DNA of 22,603 nucleotides from NCBI GenBank assembly GCA_002422045.1, contig DITG01000068.1, forward strand, positions 1-22,603, given 5' to 3'. A program made the position numbers and the translations under genes. This document shows positions 15,801 to 22,603 of this stretch, piece after piece (the stretch's first letter is position 1; each line of letters starts with the position of its first letter). Below the pieces are notes generated by a model, which was given only the letters and a program-made list of their open reading frames with translations, did not search any database and was not told the DNA's origin. Origin of the DNA: Acholeplasmataceae bacterium UBA6190. GTDB taxonomy: Bacteria; Bacillota_I; Bacilli_A; Acholeplasmatales; Acholeplasmataceae.

Positions 15801-16255
15801 GCTTCTTCATCTGAAGGATCATCCGCATAAGTTCTAAACAGAGTCACTGTCATGACTGGCAGCATATCAGGACTGATGCGTAAGATTCTTGTGTTTCCTA
15901 CACCATCGGCAAAACTGATATTATTGAGCAATTCTCTCAGTTCAACGACAATCGAATCCATGTTGGAGGACTCAGCAAATGTGATGACAGAAATGCCAAA
16001 ATGTTCATTGGACATGGAGTAGACTTCTTGGAAGTTTCCGATCGTCGAAACAGTCGCTTCAATCTTTTTGGAAACTTCAGTTTCGACCTCTTCAGGAGTT
16101 CTGCCTTCAAATGTTGTAATGGTGACAACAAATGGCAAATTAATCTCTGGGAATAAAGTCAGAGGCAATCTGGTGATTGAAAAAAGTCCTAGGACAATGA
16201 CAATCAGGATGCCCATCAGGACAGTAATTGGTTTTTTAACGCTATAAGAACTCAT
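12869..16255 (-). CDS. RND family (HAE-1/SwrC-like) efflux permease
   Basis: A 1128-residue proton-driven exporter of the AcrB-type RND superfamily: one N-terminal helix (about 8-28), first large extracellular loop, helices around 338-496 and 524-546, second large loop, and final helices from about 950 to 1110. The helix-4 motif reads LVDNSIVVIEN, with Asp406 the proton-relay acid; the second repeat has VVNNGIVLIDYIN, with Asn in place of the AcrB lysine, common in Gram-positive members. There is no membrane-fusion or outer-membrane gene nearby, as expected for a single-membrane cell and as in Bacillus SwrC. It is longer than the usual 1000-1060 residues because of an apparent insertion at about 782-872. 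AAGGAG precedes the ATG. Substrate is unknown; drugs or lipopeptides are plausible. Confidence 0.93.
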   Translation of the reverse strand: MSSYSVKKPITVLMGILIVIVLGLFSITRLPLTLFPEINLPFVVTITTFEGRTPEEVETEVSKKIEATVSTIGNFQEVYSMSNEHFGISVITFAESSNMDSIVVELRELLNNISFADGVGNTRILRISPDMLPVMTVTLFRTYADDPSDEEALIRNTEWIQRDLLVTLQSIPGVADVRIRGEADVILNVKLDQAIIDGYGITHDDVLQAIEDQNVGGLIGVALDSGEIRMLYLGDKPSTLEDISNLPILNDGGNVILLSDLVQTDGISYINANTESYSKINGIQGIQVSFLKQADYGITEVTENIIAKLDAMEAEAGLDAHYSILLDQGEYINQSISSVLQNIILGAILAIFILFIFLKDVKPTLIVGLAIPISVIAAFMLMYFTNISLNLISMGGLALGIGMLVDNSIVVIENIFRMISEGKSKTEAAILGAKQVASAITSSTLTTMAVFLPIVFIEGLVADVFISMALTIAYSLGASLFIALTMVPAMASRMLNDRNDKPEGKVIRSLKKGYVKSVTYTLKHKWLTMGVVLILLASSVGLVAMKGFIFLPTSDEGTVSITVTLASQVPFEQRALFADEITKDLLEMDDIENVSASINGGSLFGFGMISNASSGQLEMTINLTKNRKESTKDNVLLIRALFADFDYSRVTGLDESQVIEVEVAEQNSTGSFGQAQGINIKVSGYDLQTLELISNEITSIISTVPGVVKPDNGISKAADNVKITVDLEHAMAYGLTNRAVMDNIAYLYTNLDSLGSSASLVVNIEGVDYTLDLPSEALTGGITFDVFGDYLNFLGGILMFDAPTRSMIDRYIESSNQGIYVINAMLPGYVPGSPLQLVVNPFLKVVGGELVMNPMSMDPTLLSLALAPLYTTDSETSIASIDRVTGFATINTDGSSRYLTVTAQVSEGYNITLVSQEVNRLVNQYLESSTFKTFGNGYTVTFQGESEDILQAVFELSLAALVAILLVYMVMAIQFQSLVYPLIILGTIPLAFTGGMFALLITNSYLSLVSIMGFIILIGVVVNNGIVLIDYINKLREEGHKVIDAILLAGQTRIRPILMTALTTILALLTLALGFGEGAELLQPMAITAIGGLIYATVLTLVVIPTIYAAINRKTIRKEEAQHANHEG

Positions 16256-16284
16256 GGTGTAACTCCTTGGTTGATGACATATCG

Positions 16285-16300
16285 CCGACCGAACGGTCGG
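16285..16300. promoter_or_regulatory. TetR-type operator in front of the RND-tetR operon
   Basis: Perfect palindrome CCGACCG-AA-CGGTCGG, followed by a further TCGGC. The GACCG/CGGTC half-site is typical of TetR-family operators. It lies from about +6 to +21 relative to the predicted transcript start, so a bound repressor would block initiation or early elongation. Confidence 0.85.
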
Positions 16301-16312
16301 TCGGCTATTTGT

Positions 16313-16341
16313 ATTATATCAACCTTATGGATGAATGTCAA
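16313..16341 (-). promoter_or_regulatory. Consensus promoter of the RND-tetR operon
   Basis: Exact TTGACA (16336-16341), 17-base spacer, exact TATAAT (16313-16318) on the minus strand. It is the best promoter in the window, fitting an operon held off by a repressor. Confidence 0.92.
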
Positions 16342-16364
16342 AAATATCGCCAATTTCACACGAA

Positions 16365-16386
16365 GAAAAAAGCCGTTCCTACGGCT
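16365..16386 (-). terminator. Terminator of the 149-residue protein gene
   Basis: AGCCGT-AGGA-ACGGCT stem-loop on the minus strand followed by six T, ten bases past the stop codon. Confidence 0.88.
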
Positions 16387-16395
16387 CTTTGCTGT

Positions 16396-16845
16396 TTAGA
16401 AGAAAAACTGATACCCATCTTGATTGCAAACAAACGAATGATGTGTATAGGGACTGTACAAGATGACTTCCGGAAACACATGAATGGACAACCACACTGC
16501 ATCATCATAAGTAAAGAATTTGGCATTCTTGATCTTGAAACTGAACAAGCATTGATCTTCTGTCACTGCAAAGAAATTGAGTGCCTGCTTGCTGGTATCT
16601 CTGAAACACTGAATGGCTTGGTTACCCTCCATCGCTTTAACTTCTTTTTTCTTGAGTGACCTGATGAGCTTGGGTATGGATTGTGTAGAATCGGTTGAGT
16701 TATTGATATTATACTGTGTTTTCCATTCTGAATATGCGGAATTGTCGAGTATCTTGATATCATCGATTTGAACATTTTTTTGAATGAAGTAGTTCTGCGC
16801 TTTGATGATCTTTTCATAACTTGAAAATGGTAATGTCGAGTTCAC
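16396..16845 (-). CDS. Hypothetical protein, 149 residues
   Basis: I do not recognise this protein. It has no signal peptide or membrane helix. The first half is polar (QKNVQIDDIKILDNS, then a NINNSTDSTQS linker and the basic KLIRSLKKKEVKAMEG); the second half is rich in Phe and Tyr with likely beta strands (LNFFAV, CLFSFKIKNAKFF, VWLSIHVFPEVILY), and it ends in three Phe. The gene is well supported: GTG start at 16845, perfect AGGAGG seven bases upstream, a TATAAT box, and a terminator just past the stop. It stands alone between the Mpv17-like gene and the RND operon. An overlapping plus-strand reading of 130 codons has none of these signals. Confidence 0.8.
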   Translation of the reverse strand: MNSTLPFSSYEKIIKAQNYFIQKNVQIDDIKILDNSAYSEWKTQYNINNSTDSTQSIPKLIRSLKKKEVKAMEGNQAIQCFRDTSKQALNFFAVTEDQCLFSFKIKNAKFFTYDDAVWLSIHVFPEVILYSPYTHHSFVCNQDGYQFFF

Positions 16846-16875
16846 TGTCTGCCCTCCTATATGTTTGATGATTCT

Positions 16876-16881
16876 ATTATA
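16876..16881 (-). promoter_or_regulatory. -10 element of the 149-residue protein gene
   Basis: Perfect TATAAT on the minus strand, 30 bases before the GTG start. The -35 at 17 bases spacing (TGTTTA) is poor, so only the -10 is called. Confidence 0.5.
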
Positions 16882-16923
16882 ATCCTCATTATTTTGAATA
16901 AACAGTGCGCATATGACCTAAAA

Positions 16924-16950
16924 TAAAAAAATGAGCGCATATGCACTCAT
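16924..16950 (-). terminator. Terminator of the Mpv17-like gene
   Basis: ATGAGTGC-ATAT-GCGCTCAT stem (one G-T pair) on the minus strand followed by six T, directly after the stop codon. Confidence 0.85.
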
Positions 16951-16955
16951 CAATT

Positions 16956-17624
16956 CTAATGACGACTTCTATTGGAAATGGAAAGCAAAATACCAAGCGC
17001 GATCGATAAATAGGCAGCCATCAGTATTCGATACTGTTCTGGTAACAGAAATGTGATGGTGTGGGCAGGTATCCAAAATAACGGGATTGTTTTGAGTACG
17101 ACAAACGATACGAAGTGTTTGAGTTGTATCGAATCGATGACTTTTGAGAGTGGCAAATGAAACATTCGAGCAAGATATCCACCGGATTGATCGATATAAC
17201 TGTCCGTGATCTTATGGAAAAACATGAATGTTGGGGCAAAAAACACATTCATCATCAAACTCGTGAGAAAAGCGGTCAACAGTTTTGAAAGAAATATAGA
17301 ACCTTCAAGAGATGGCAATAGATGTGCTGTTTGTGCAGCGATGACACCTGAAGAGAATATTTTGAATATAAAGACGAAAACCATACCCAAGAGTCCCCAG
17401 ACCAATAACTTCATCCAGATTGTTTTGCCAATCGCATAGGATCCTGTTTTTATCCGAAACACGAGAATCTCACCCATGGTTGCCAAATATGCTGTTTTGA
17501 TAAAACCCATCAGATAGGGAAAACGAAGAGTATAGTCATTGAATAGAATTCTCGTGTCAGGAACAATCAATATCATCGAGAACGCTAAGATACCCATCAT
17601 CCAAATCATATCTTTGATTTTCAT
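16956..17624 (-). CDS. Membrane protein resembling Mpv17/PMP22
   Basis: A 222-residue membrane protein with four or five hydrophobic segments. Several blocks, in order, match the eukaryotic Mpv17/PMP22 family: an early AYLATMGEILVFRI (family: small-G-D/E-x-I), a central FFAPTFMFFH (family: FAPxFxxxF), and the C-terminal FWIPAHTITFLLPEQYRILMA...LS, which mirrors the family signature W-P-x(5)-NF-x-(V/L)P-x-x-(Y/L)R and its closing LS. Mpv17 proteins are channel-like proteins of mitochondrial and peroxisomal membranes; bacterial members are little studied. Start ATG at 17624 is chosen because GAGG lies five bases upstream; the GTG at 17630 overlaps that site. It follows purH by about 65 bases and has its own promoter. 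The family assignment is by eye and moderate. Confidence 0.7.
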   Translation of the reverse strand: MKIKDMIWMMGILAFSMILIVPDTRILFNDYTLRFPYLMGFIKTAYLATMGEILVFRIKTGSYAIGKTIWMKLLVWGLLGMVFVFIFKIFSSGVIAAQTAHLLPSLEGSIFLSKLLTAFLTSLMMNVFFAPTFMFFHKITDSYIDQSGGYLARMFHLPLSKVIDSIQLKHFVSFVVLKTIPLFWIPAHTITFLLPEQYRILMAAYLSIALGILLSISNRSRH

Positions 17625-17653
17625 GTACACCTCAGAAGTGAACCTTTGAGATG

Positions 17654-17662
17654 ATTATATCA
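17654..17662 (-). promoter_or_regulatory. Extended -10 promoter of the Mpv17-like gene
   Basis: TGATATAAT on the minus strand (extended -10), with TTGAAC 15 bases upstream as a loose -35. It lies in the short gap after purH, which shows no clear terminator, so read-through from the his operon is also possible. Confidence 0.6.
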
Positions 17663-17688
17663 CAGGTCATCATGGTTCAAATCCGTGT

Positions 17689-19209
17689 TCAGTGCTTGAA
17701 ATGTCTGGTTTTCGTGAAGACCATGGCAAGATGATGGTCATTGCATGCTCGAATGACATCATCATCATGGATGGATCCTCCTGGTTGTATGATGGATATG
17801 ATGCCATGTTGATGAGCCAACATCACAGTATCAATCATGGGTATGAACCCATCGGATGCTAGTACAGAACCTTCCGAATTCTGTCCAGCCTGTTCTAATG
17901 CAATATTCGCAGCTCCAACGCGATTCATCTGTCCCGCGCCAATCCCTCTTGTTGTTTGATCTTGAGCAATCACGATGGCGTTACTTCTGACATGTCTGGC
18001 GACTTTCATCGCAAAAAGCATGTCGTTCATTTCATTTAAACTTGGTTTTCTTTCTGTAACCACCTGAAAATCATGGATATCCAGTTCAACACCATCAACA
18101 TCCTGATAGAGCATACCTCCATCAATAGAAACCATTTCTTTCTGATCCAATGCGTATTCCGGATAAGTCAAGATTCTCAGATTCTTTTTTTGTTTCAAAC
18201 ACTTTAAAGCATCCTTGTCATAATCTTTGGCAATGATGATTTCTAAAAATAACGAATGCATCGCTTGGGCTGTGATGAGATCAATTGTTTGATTGGTTGC
18301 GACGATGCCTCCGAAAATAGACACAGGATCTGCTTCGTATGCTGCCTGCCATGCTTCAAAAAGAGTTTTCTTTGAGGCAACGCCACATGGATTCATATGT
18401 TTAACAACCACCACTGTGGGTTGATCAAACGATTTCAAAAGATGAATGGCAGCATCGGTATCTCTGATGTTGTTATACGATAGTTGTTTTCCATGGTGGA
18501 TTTGAGCATCCAATAAAGCAGAGGGTTTGCTGGGATATGCTCTGTAAATGGCGGCGCGCTGATGTGGATTTTCTCCGTATCTTGGCGTTTCTGTTTTTTG
18601 ATAGCTGAGTGTGAGTGATTCCGGAAAATCAATGTGATTTTCTTGGTTGAAATGACTGGCAATCATTGCATCATACATCGATGTCAGTGAAAAAGCCTTG
18701 CCTGCAAGCAGTTTTCGATAGTGAAGATTGTCTACAGGTAACTGTAGGATGAGTTCATCATAATCTTTTGGATCCGTGATGACTGTGACAGATATGTAAT
18801 TTTTTGCTGCAGCTCTGATTAATGATACCCCACCGATATCAATCATTTCCAAGAGATCATCGGATTTTTTTCCTTGATTGAGTGCTTCCTCAAATGGATA
18901 AAGATTGACAATCACAAGGTCGATGGTTTCAATCTTCATGTCTTGAAGTGTTTTCATATCCAAATCCTGTGCTCTTCTTGCAAGCACGCCAGCATATATG
19001 ATGGGACTCAGTGTTTTGACACGACCTTCCATAAGTGCCTGGAATCCTGTTAATTCTTCGACACGAATCACTGGAAAACCTGCCTGTTCGAGATGCGAAG
19101 CGGTACCTCCGGTTGAGATGATGTCGTAATCCTCTTGTTTCAAAAAGGAAGCAACTTGCAAGATGTTTTTTTTGTCATAGACACTGATGAGTGCTCTTTT
19201 TTTCATCAT
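17689..19209 (-). CDS. purH: Bifunctional AICAR formyltransferase / IMP cyclohydrolase
   Basis: Last two steps of purine synthesis: AICAR to FAICAR using 10-formyltetrahydrofolate, then ring closure to IMP. The N-terminal cyclohydrolase shows ALISVYDK, ISTGGTA, LTGFQALMEGRVKTLSP and IVNLYPFE; the C-terminal transformylase shows RYGENPHQ, the catalytic Lys-His pair in VVVKHMNPCG, and SDGFIPMID. At 506 residues it is full length. The first ATG (19209) overlaps the hisJ stop in an ATGA; the next codon is also ATG and is better spaced from GAGG, so either may be used. It lies at the end of the histidine operon rather than in a purine operon, which fits its use of AICAR released by HisHF. Confidence 0.97.
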   Translation of the reverse strand: MMKKRALISVYDKKNILQVASFLKQEDYDIISTGGTASHLEQAGFPVIRVEELTGFQALMEGRVKTLSPIIYAGVLARRAQDLDMKTLQDMKIETIDLVIVNLYPFEEALNQGKKSDDLLEMIDIGGVSLIRAAAKNYISVTVITDPKDYDELILQLPVDNLHYRKLLAGKAFSLTSMYDAMIASHFNQENHIDFPESLTLSYQKTETPRYGENPHQRAAIYRAYPSKPSALLDAQIHHGKQLSYNNIRDTDAAIHLLKSFDQPTVVVVKHMNPCGVASKKTLFEAWQAAYEADPVSIFGGIVATNQTIDLITAQAMHSLFLEIIIAKDYDKDALKCLKQKKNLRILTYPEYALDQKEMVSIDGGMLYQDVDGVELDIHDFQVVTERKPSLNEMNDMLFAMKVARHVRSNAIVIAQDQTTRGIGAGQMNRVGAANIALEQAGQNSEGSVLASDGFIPMIDTVMLAHQHGIISIIQPGGSIHDDDVIRACNDHHLAMVFTKTRHFKH

Positions 19210-20015
19210 AGAACCTCGTGAATATTGAAAAAGACTGGTTTTCTCTCTTGATAAATGGCAATCTCATCGAAGCCGACATCAATCAATATGGATTTGGCTT
19301 CTAGGAAATATCGACCGAGATCCCTGAATGTATGTGCATCTGAACCGATCGTGATGATCTTTCCACCAAGTGCTTTATATCGTTTCAAGACGTCTATTGA
19401 TGGATAGGGTGATTTTGTAATGTCATCAATACCTGACATGTTGATTTCTATCCCTTTTCCCTTTCGTATGATCGTTTTTAATATCTCATCAATCAAATCT
19501 TGATACCGTTTGAGATCATACGTTCTAGTCTCAAATGTTCCGTATCTGATGATGTGATCCAAATGACCGTAAACATCAAAATCATCGAATTGTTCGACCG
19601 ATTTTAAAACAGCTTTGAAATATCTTCTGATGCTTTCTTCCTGAGTTTTTCCCTTGAAGTAGTCTCCATAATATGGATCTTCTCCATCGACTAGATGCAA
19701 TGACATGATCACTAGATCAAAAGGATAGGCTGAAACCAACGCTTTCATCTTCGAGATAGAACATGCCTGATACCCCAACTCCACACCGACACGAATATCA
19801 AAACCTGTTTGTTTTCTGACATGTTCGATATCTTTAAAATAGACATCGTAATCGATCATCTCTTGAAAAAGGGGATCAGGTGAGTCATAGTCCACATGAT
19901 CTGTGACCATCACACCTGAAAAACCAAGCAATTTTGCTTGGTTGACGTAACTTAAGCATGTCGTTTTCTGATCAGCATCTGGTGAGTATCTTGTATGTGT
20001 GTGTTGGTCAATCAT
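19206..20015 (-). CDS. hisJ: Histidinol-phosphatase, PHP family
   Basis: A 269-residue PHP-domain phosphoesterase of the HisJ/HisK type, removing phosphate from L-histidinol phosphate. Metal-binding motifs are visible: H5-T-H7 at the N-terminus, VMVTDHVDY, the VGVELGYQ glutamate, YGHLDHIIRYG, EINMSG, and the late TIGSDAHT. These are the three-metal site residues of the family. It starts two bases after the hisIE stop with AGGAAA upstream, and overlaps purH. Position in the operon makes histidinol phosphate by far the likeliest substrate; other PHP activities cannot be excluded from sequence alone. Confidence 0.92.
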   Translation of the reverse strand: MIDQHTHTRYSPDADQKTTCLSYVNQAKLLGFSGVMVTDHVDYDSPDPLFQEMIDYDVYFKDIEHVRKQTGFDIRVGVELGYQACSISKMKALVSAYPFDLVIMSLHLVDGEDPYYGDYFKGKTQEESIRRYFKAVLKSVEQFDDFDVYGHLDHIIRYGTFETRTYDLKRYQDLIDEILKTIIRKGKGIEINMSGIDDITKSPYPSIDVLKRYKALGGKIITIGSDAHTFRDLGRYFLEAKSILIDVGFDEIAIYQERKPVFFNIHEVL

Positions 20016-20017
20016 GA

Positions 20018-20671
20018 TTATTTTCCTGCTTTCAACTGTCTTCTTTTGGAAAGTTCATCCGCAATGATCGGTAAGGTAATCCCTTCATTGACCATGAGTA
20101 CCATGACATGGTAGACGAGATCCGATATTTCTAAAGTCATTTCTGGAATGCTGTGGTTTTTGGATGCGATGATCACTTCGGCGGTTTCTTCTCCAACTTT
20201 TTTCAATATTTTATCAATGCCTTTATTGAACAGATAGTTGGTATAAGACCCTTCAATCGGATGGTTCTTCCGCTCTTCGATGGTTGCATAAAGTTCCTCT
20301 AAGACATATCGATTTTGAGTCACTTTCTGATCATCTAGCACCTGATTGAAAAAACAACTCATGTGATTGGTGTGACAAGCAACACCTATTTGTTTGACAC
20401 TCAGTAACAAGGCATCAGAGTCACAATCATAAGACAAACCCAAAACATGCTGGATATGTCCAGAGGTTTCACCTTTTTTCCATAATGCTTTCCGTGATCT
20501 GCTATAATATGTCGCAACCTTGTCTCTTAATGTAATCTGAATGGCTTCTTCATTCATGTAGGCAAGCATCAGGACTTCTTTGGTGTTTGCTTCTTGAACA
20601 ACAACAGGAATCAAGCCTTCTGGATTGAATACGAGTTCATTGACATTGAAATTCATGGGTGTTGTTGTCAT
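20018..20671 (-). CDS. hisIE: Bifunctional phosphoribosyl-AMP cyclohydrolase / phosphoribosyl-ATP pyrophosphatase
   Basis: Steps 2 and 3 of histidine synthesis in one 217-residue protein. The HisI half (about 1-115) shows LMLAYMN, YYSRSR, LWKKGETSGH, the Mg-binding D82-C-D84-x-D86 and zinc ligands Cys83, Cys99 and Cys106. The HisE half (about 122-217) shows the EExxAEVI helix (VGEETAEVIIA) and SDLVYHVMVL that bind magnesium. Its ATG overlaps the hisF stop. A second in-frame ATG five codons on is possible, and neither has a strong ribosome site, pointing to translational coupling. Confidence 0.96.
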   Translation of the reverse strand: MTTTPMNFNVNELVFNPEGLIPVVVQEANTKEVLMLAYMNEEAIQITLRDKVATYYSRSRKALWKKGETSGHIQHVLGLSYDCDSDALLLSVKQIGVACHTNHMSCFFNQVLDDQKVTQNRYVLEELYATIEERKNHPIEGSYTNYLFNKGIDKILKKVGEETAEVIIASKNHSIPEMTLEISDLVYHVMVLMVNEGITLPIIADELSKRRQLKAGK

Positions 20672-21426
20672 CGCCGGATGGCGATGCCTTTCTCGAATAG
20701 ATATTGTTTTAAATCGTTGATTTCGATTTCTTTGTAGTGAAAGACTGATGCTGCCAAGATACCGTCAACATTGGATTTCCGGATTGCTTCTTCAAAGTGA
20801 TGCATCAGTCCAGCACCACCTGATGCAATCACAGGGACATTCACTGCATCTGTGATTGCAGAAAGAAGTTCGATGTCATAGCCTTGTTTCATGCCGTCAG
20901 CATCGATGGAATTGATGACAATTTCTCCTGCGCCAAGTCTCACACCTTCAATTGCCCAAGCGATAGCATCCAAATCAGTCTTTTCTCTGCCACCTTTGAC
21001 ATAGACACTCCATGAACCTTCTTCGTTTCGTTTGGCATCGATGGAGAGCACGACACATTGTGCACCAAATTTTCTGGATGCCTCAGCAATCAGTTGTGGA
21101 TATTTCACTGCACCTGAATTGACCGATATCTTATCTGCACCTTTTCTTAAGATACGTGTGAAATCATCCATCGAATCGACACCGCCTCCGACACAAAACG
21201 GTATATTGACTTCTCTTGCGACACGCTCAACAAAGTCAAGTGAGATCTTACGTTGATCAGAAGACGCGGTGATATCATAAAACACCAGTTCATCCGCACC
21301 TTGTTCACTGTAGAACTTGCCAAGAGTTGCAGGATCATCCACATCGACCAGATGAGAAAATTGTTTACCTTTCACCACTCTGCCATCTTTGACATCTAAA
21401 CAGGGGATGATTCGTCTTGTAAGCAT
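20668..21426 (-). CDS. hisF: Imidazole glycerol phosphate synthase, cyclase subunit
   Basis: A 252-residue TIM-barrel protein that joins ammonia from HisH to PRFAR, giving imidazoleglycerol phosphate and AICAR. The two catalytic acids are at the family positions: Asp11 in IIPCLDV and Asp130 in VLSIDAKR. Phosphate-binding glycines are seen in FCVGGGV and VIASGGAG, and the ammonia-channel residues ADKISVNS are in place. GGAGG lies eight bases before the ATG, inside the end of hisA, with which it overlaps by 31 bases. Confidence 0.97.
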   Translation of the reverse strand: MLTRRIIPCLDVKDGRVVKGKQFSHLVDVDDPATLGKFYSEQGADELVFYDITASSDQRKISLDFVERVAREVNIPFCVGGGVDSMDDFTRILRKGADKISVNSGAVKYPQLIAEASRKFGAQCVVLSIDAKRNEEGSWSVYVKGGREKTDLDAIAWAIEGVRLGAGEIVINSIDADGMKQGYDIELLSAITDAVNVPVIASGGAGLMHHFEEAIRKSNVDGILAASVFHYKEIEINDLKQYLFEKGIAIRR

Positions 21427-22127
21427 CGGATGGCCTCCTTCAAATCTATTTTTCCTTCATAATAAGCCTTGCCAACAATCGCACCTTCAAGGTGAATGGC
21501 TTGTAAGGATTTCAAATCTTCAATCGTCGTGATTCCACCGGATGCGATGATGCCGATCTTCGTCTGTTGCTTAAGTACCTGATACATATCTAGGTTGGGA
21601 CCTTCAAGCATACCATCCTTGGAAATATCCGTGTAGACAATCGATTGGACTCCGATTGATTCGAGTGTTTTCACCAGATCGATACTTTTGATGCCTGTCG
21701 AAATCTTCCAACCTCGGGTTTTCACGATACCATGATGCGCATCAATCGAAACCACGATGCGGTTGCCATATAGGCTGATCAATGTTTGAAGCAAATTCAA
21801 GTTTTCAATCGCTGCTGTTCCAATGATGATGCGTTGTACACCAAGCTCTAAAAGCATTTGGGCACGTTCGAGGGTACGGATACCTCCGCCGACTTGTACG
21901 GGAATGCTGATGCGTTTGATGATGTTTCGAATGGATATCATATTGATGGGATCATCTGTATTTGCACCATCCAAATCGATAATATGCAATTGTTTGGCAC
22001 CCATCATTTGAAACATGTAGGCGACTTCTTCAGGTTGATTGCTGTAGATTTTCACTTGATTGAAATCACCTTGTGTCAATCTGACACATTGATTGTTCAA
22101 TAAGTCAATGGCGGGAATGATGTTCAT
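21396..22127 (-). CDS. hisA: ProFAR isomerase
   Basis: A 243-residue TIM-barrel enzyme that opens the ribose of ProFAR to give PRFAR (Amadori rearrangement). Catalytic Asp8 (IPAIDLL) and Asp129 (VSIDAHHG) are at the expected places. The phosphate-binding motifs VQVGGGIR, IIGTAA, YTDISKDGML and IIASGGI are all present. It resembles HisF in fold, but the sequence features are those of HisA. ATG at 22127 overlaps the hisH stop in an ATGA, and its 3' end overlaps hisF by 31 bases. Confidence 0.97.
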   Translation of the reverse strand: MNIIPAIDLLNNQCVRLTQGDFNQVKIYSNQPEEVAYMFQMMGAKQLHIIDLDGANTDDPINMISIRNIIKRISIPVQVGGGIRTLERAQMLLELGVQRIIIGTAAIENLNLLQTLISLYGNRIVVSIDAHHGIVKTRGWKISTGIKSIDLVKTLESIGVQSIVYTDISKDGMLEGPNLDMYQVLKQQTKIGIIASGGITTIEDLKSLQAIHLEGAIVGKAYYEGKIDLKEAIRCLQDESSPV

Positions 22128-22603
22128 TGGATCATTTCTCCATAAGCTCTTAAAATTGCAAGTCCGACATTGCCACTTTTTTCTGGATGAAACTGAGTAG
22201 CAATGATATTGTCTTTCATGACGATGGCTGGTATTTTCTTGTCATACATCGTGTAGGCGACGAGTTCGCTATCCTCTGATGATACATAGTAAGAGTGGAC
22301 AAAATAGACATAATCAGAAGGTTTGATGTACTTGAGGATTGGACTTGAAGGTTTTTCAAAATAGAGATCATTCCATCCCATGTGAGGAACTTTGAGTGGT
22401 GTGTCCAAATAGATGACAGAACCTTTGAGTAATCCAAGTCCTTGATGCGTACCATGTTCATATCCCCTTTCGTAAAGCAGTTGCATGCCAAGGCAAATGC
22501 CAAAGAGAAATTTGCCGGAATGCACATGATTCATGATGAGTGGAATGAGTCCTGACTTTGAAAGTGCAACCATGGCATCTCCAAATGCACCAACACCTGG
22601 CAA
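22124..22603 (-). CDS. hisH: Imidazole glycerol phosphate synthase, glutaminase subunit (N-terminus cut by window edge)
   Basis: The class I glutamine amidotransferase that supplies ammonia to HisF. The gene runs off the right edge, where the in-frame sequence reads LPGVGAFGDAM, a block normally about 40-50 residues from the start, so some 40 residues are missing. The triad is complete: nucleophile Cys in GICLGMQLL, and His and Glu in TQFHPEKSG. The GMGWN-equivalent here reads HMGWNDLYF, and YFVHSYY matches HisH. No promoter can be judged, as the operon continues upstream. Confidence 0.95.
   Translation of the reverse strand: MPGVGAFGDAMVALSKSGLIPLIMNHVHSGKFLFGICLGMQLLYERGYEHGTHQGLGLLKGSVIYLDTPLKVPHMGWNDLYFEKPSSPILKYIKPSDYVYFVHSYYVSSEDSELVAYTMYDKKIPAIVMKDNIIATQFHPEKSGNVGLAILRAYGEMIQ

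Noticed and set aside
16267..16659. Plus-strand reading of 130 codons opposite the 149-residue gene
   Set aside because: It runs through the RND operator, the RND promoter and a terminator, and has no ribosome site. The minus-strand gene explains the region.
17671..17687. tRNA T-arm-like sequence CATGG-TTCAAAT-CCGTG
   Set aside because: No matching acceptor, D or anticodon arms are found on either side, and it lies in the gap between purH and the next promoter. Treated as chance.

Overview
The window comes from a low-to-moderate GC bacterium using the standard code: several genes end in TGA and tryptophan is TGG. Shine-Dalgarno sites are strong, spacing is tight, GTG and TTG starts occur, and promoters are of the plain TTGACA/TATAAT type. 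Single-membrane efflux architecture, a B12-dependent ribonucleotide reductase and an Nqr-type sodium pump suggest an anaerobic or facultative member of the Bacillota/Mycoplasmatota, perhaps the Acholeplasma/Izemoplasma side. That placement is inference, with no rRNA or marker phylogeny behind it. All genes but one lie on the minus strand, so operons read from high to low coordinates.

Right end (22603 to 17689): a histidine operon, hisH (cut by the window edge)-hisA-hisF-hisIE-hisJ-purH, with stop/start overlaps or gaps of a few bases. HisHF releases AICAR while making imidazoleglycerol phosphate, and PurH consumes AICAR, so the last gene recycles the by-product. A small Mpv17/PMP22-like membrane protein (17624 to 16956) and an unrecognised 149-residue protein (16845 to 16396) follow, each with its own -10 element and terminator.

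Middle (16341 to 8668): a consensus promoter with a GACCG-type palindrome just downstream drives an RND exporter and its TetR-family repressor, a likely self-regulated efflux operon without a membrane-fusion partner. Convergent to it is the only plus-strand gene, a RecB-like nuclease fused to an XPD/DinG-like iron-sulfur helicase. Divergent from the helicase is a DUF2804 protein.

Left part (8696 to 1): nrdJ (class II ribonucleotide reductase) with promoter and terminator; an APH(3')-type aminoglycoside phosphotransferase homologue; the htpG-ridA operon; and a five-gene operon nqrB-nqrC-nqrD-nqrE-nqrF, nqrF cut by the left edge. The pump genes look like Nqr rather than Rnf because NqrE and NqrD resemble the Nqr versions and the last gene begins like NqrF. 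The usual first gene, nqrA, is not there, and nqrB lacks the long N-terminal extension typical of Nqr. This is the most unusual feature of the window. I saw no CRISPR array, insertion sequence, tRNA, rRNA, phage gene or origin.
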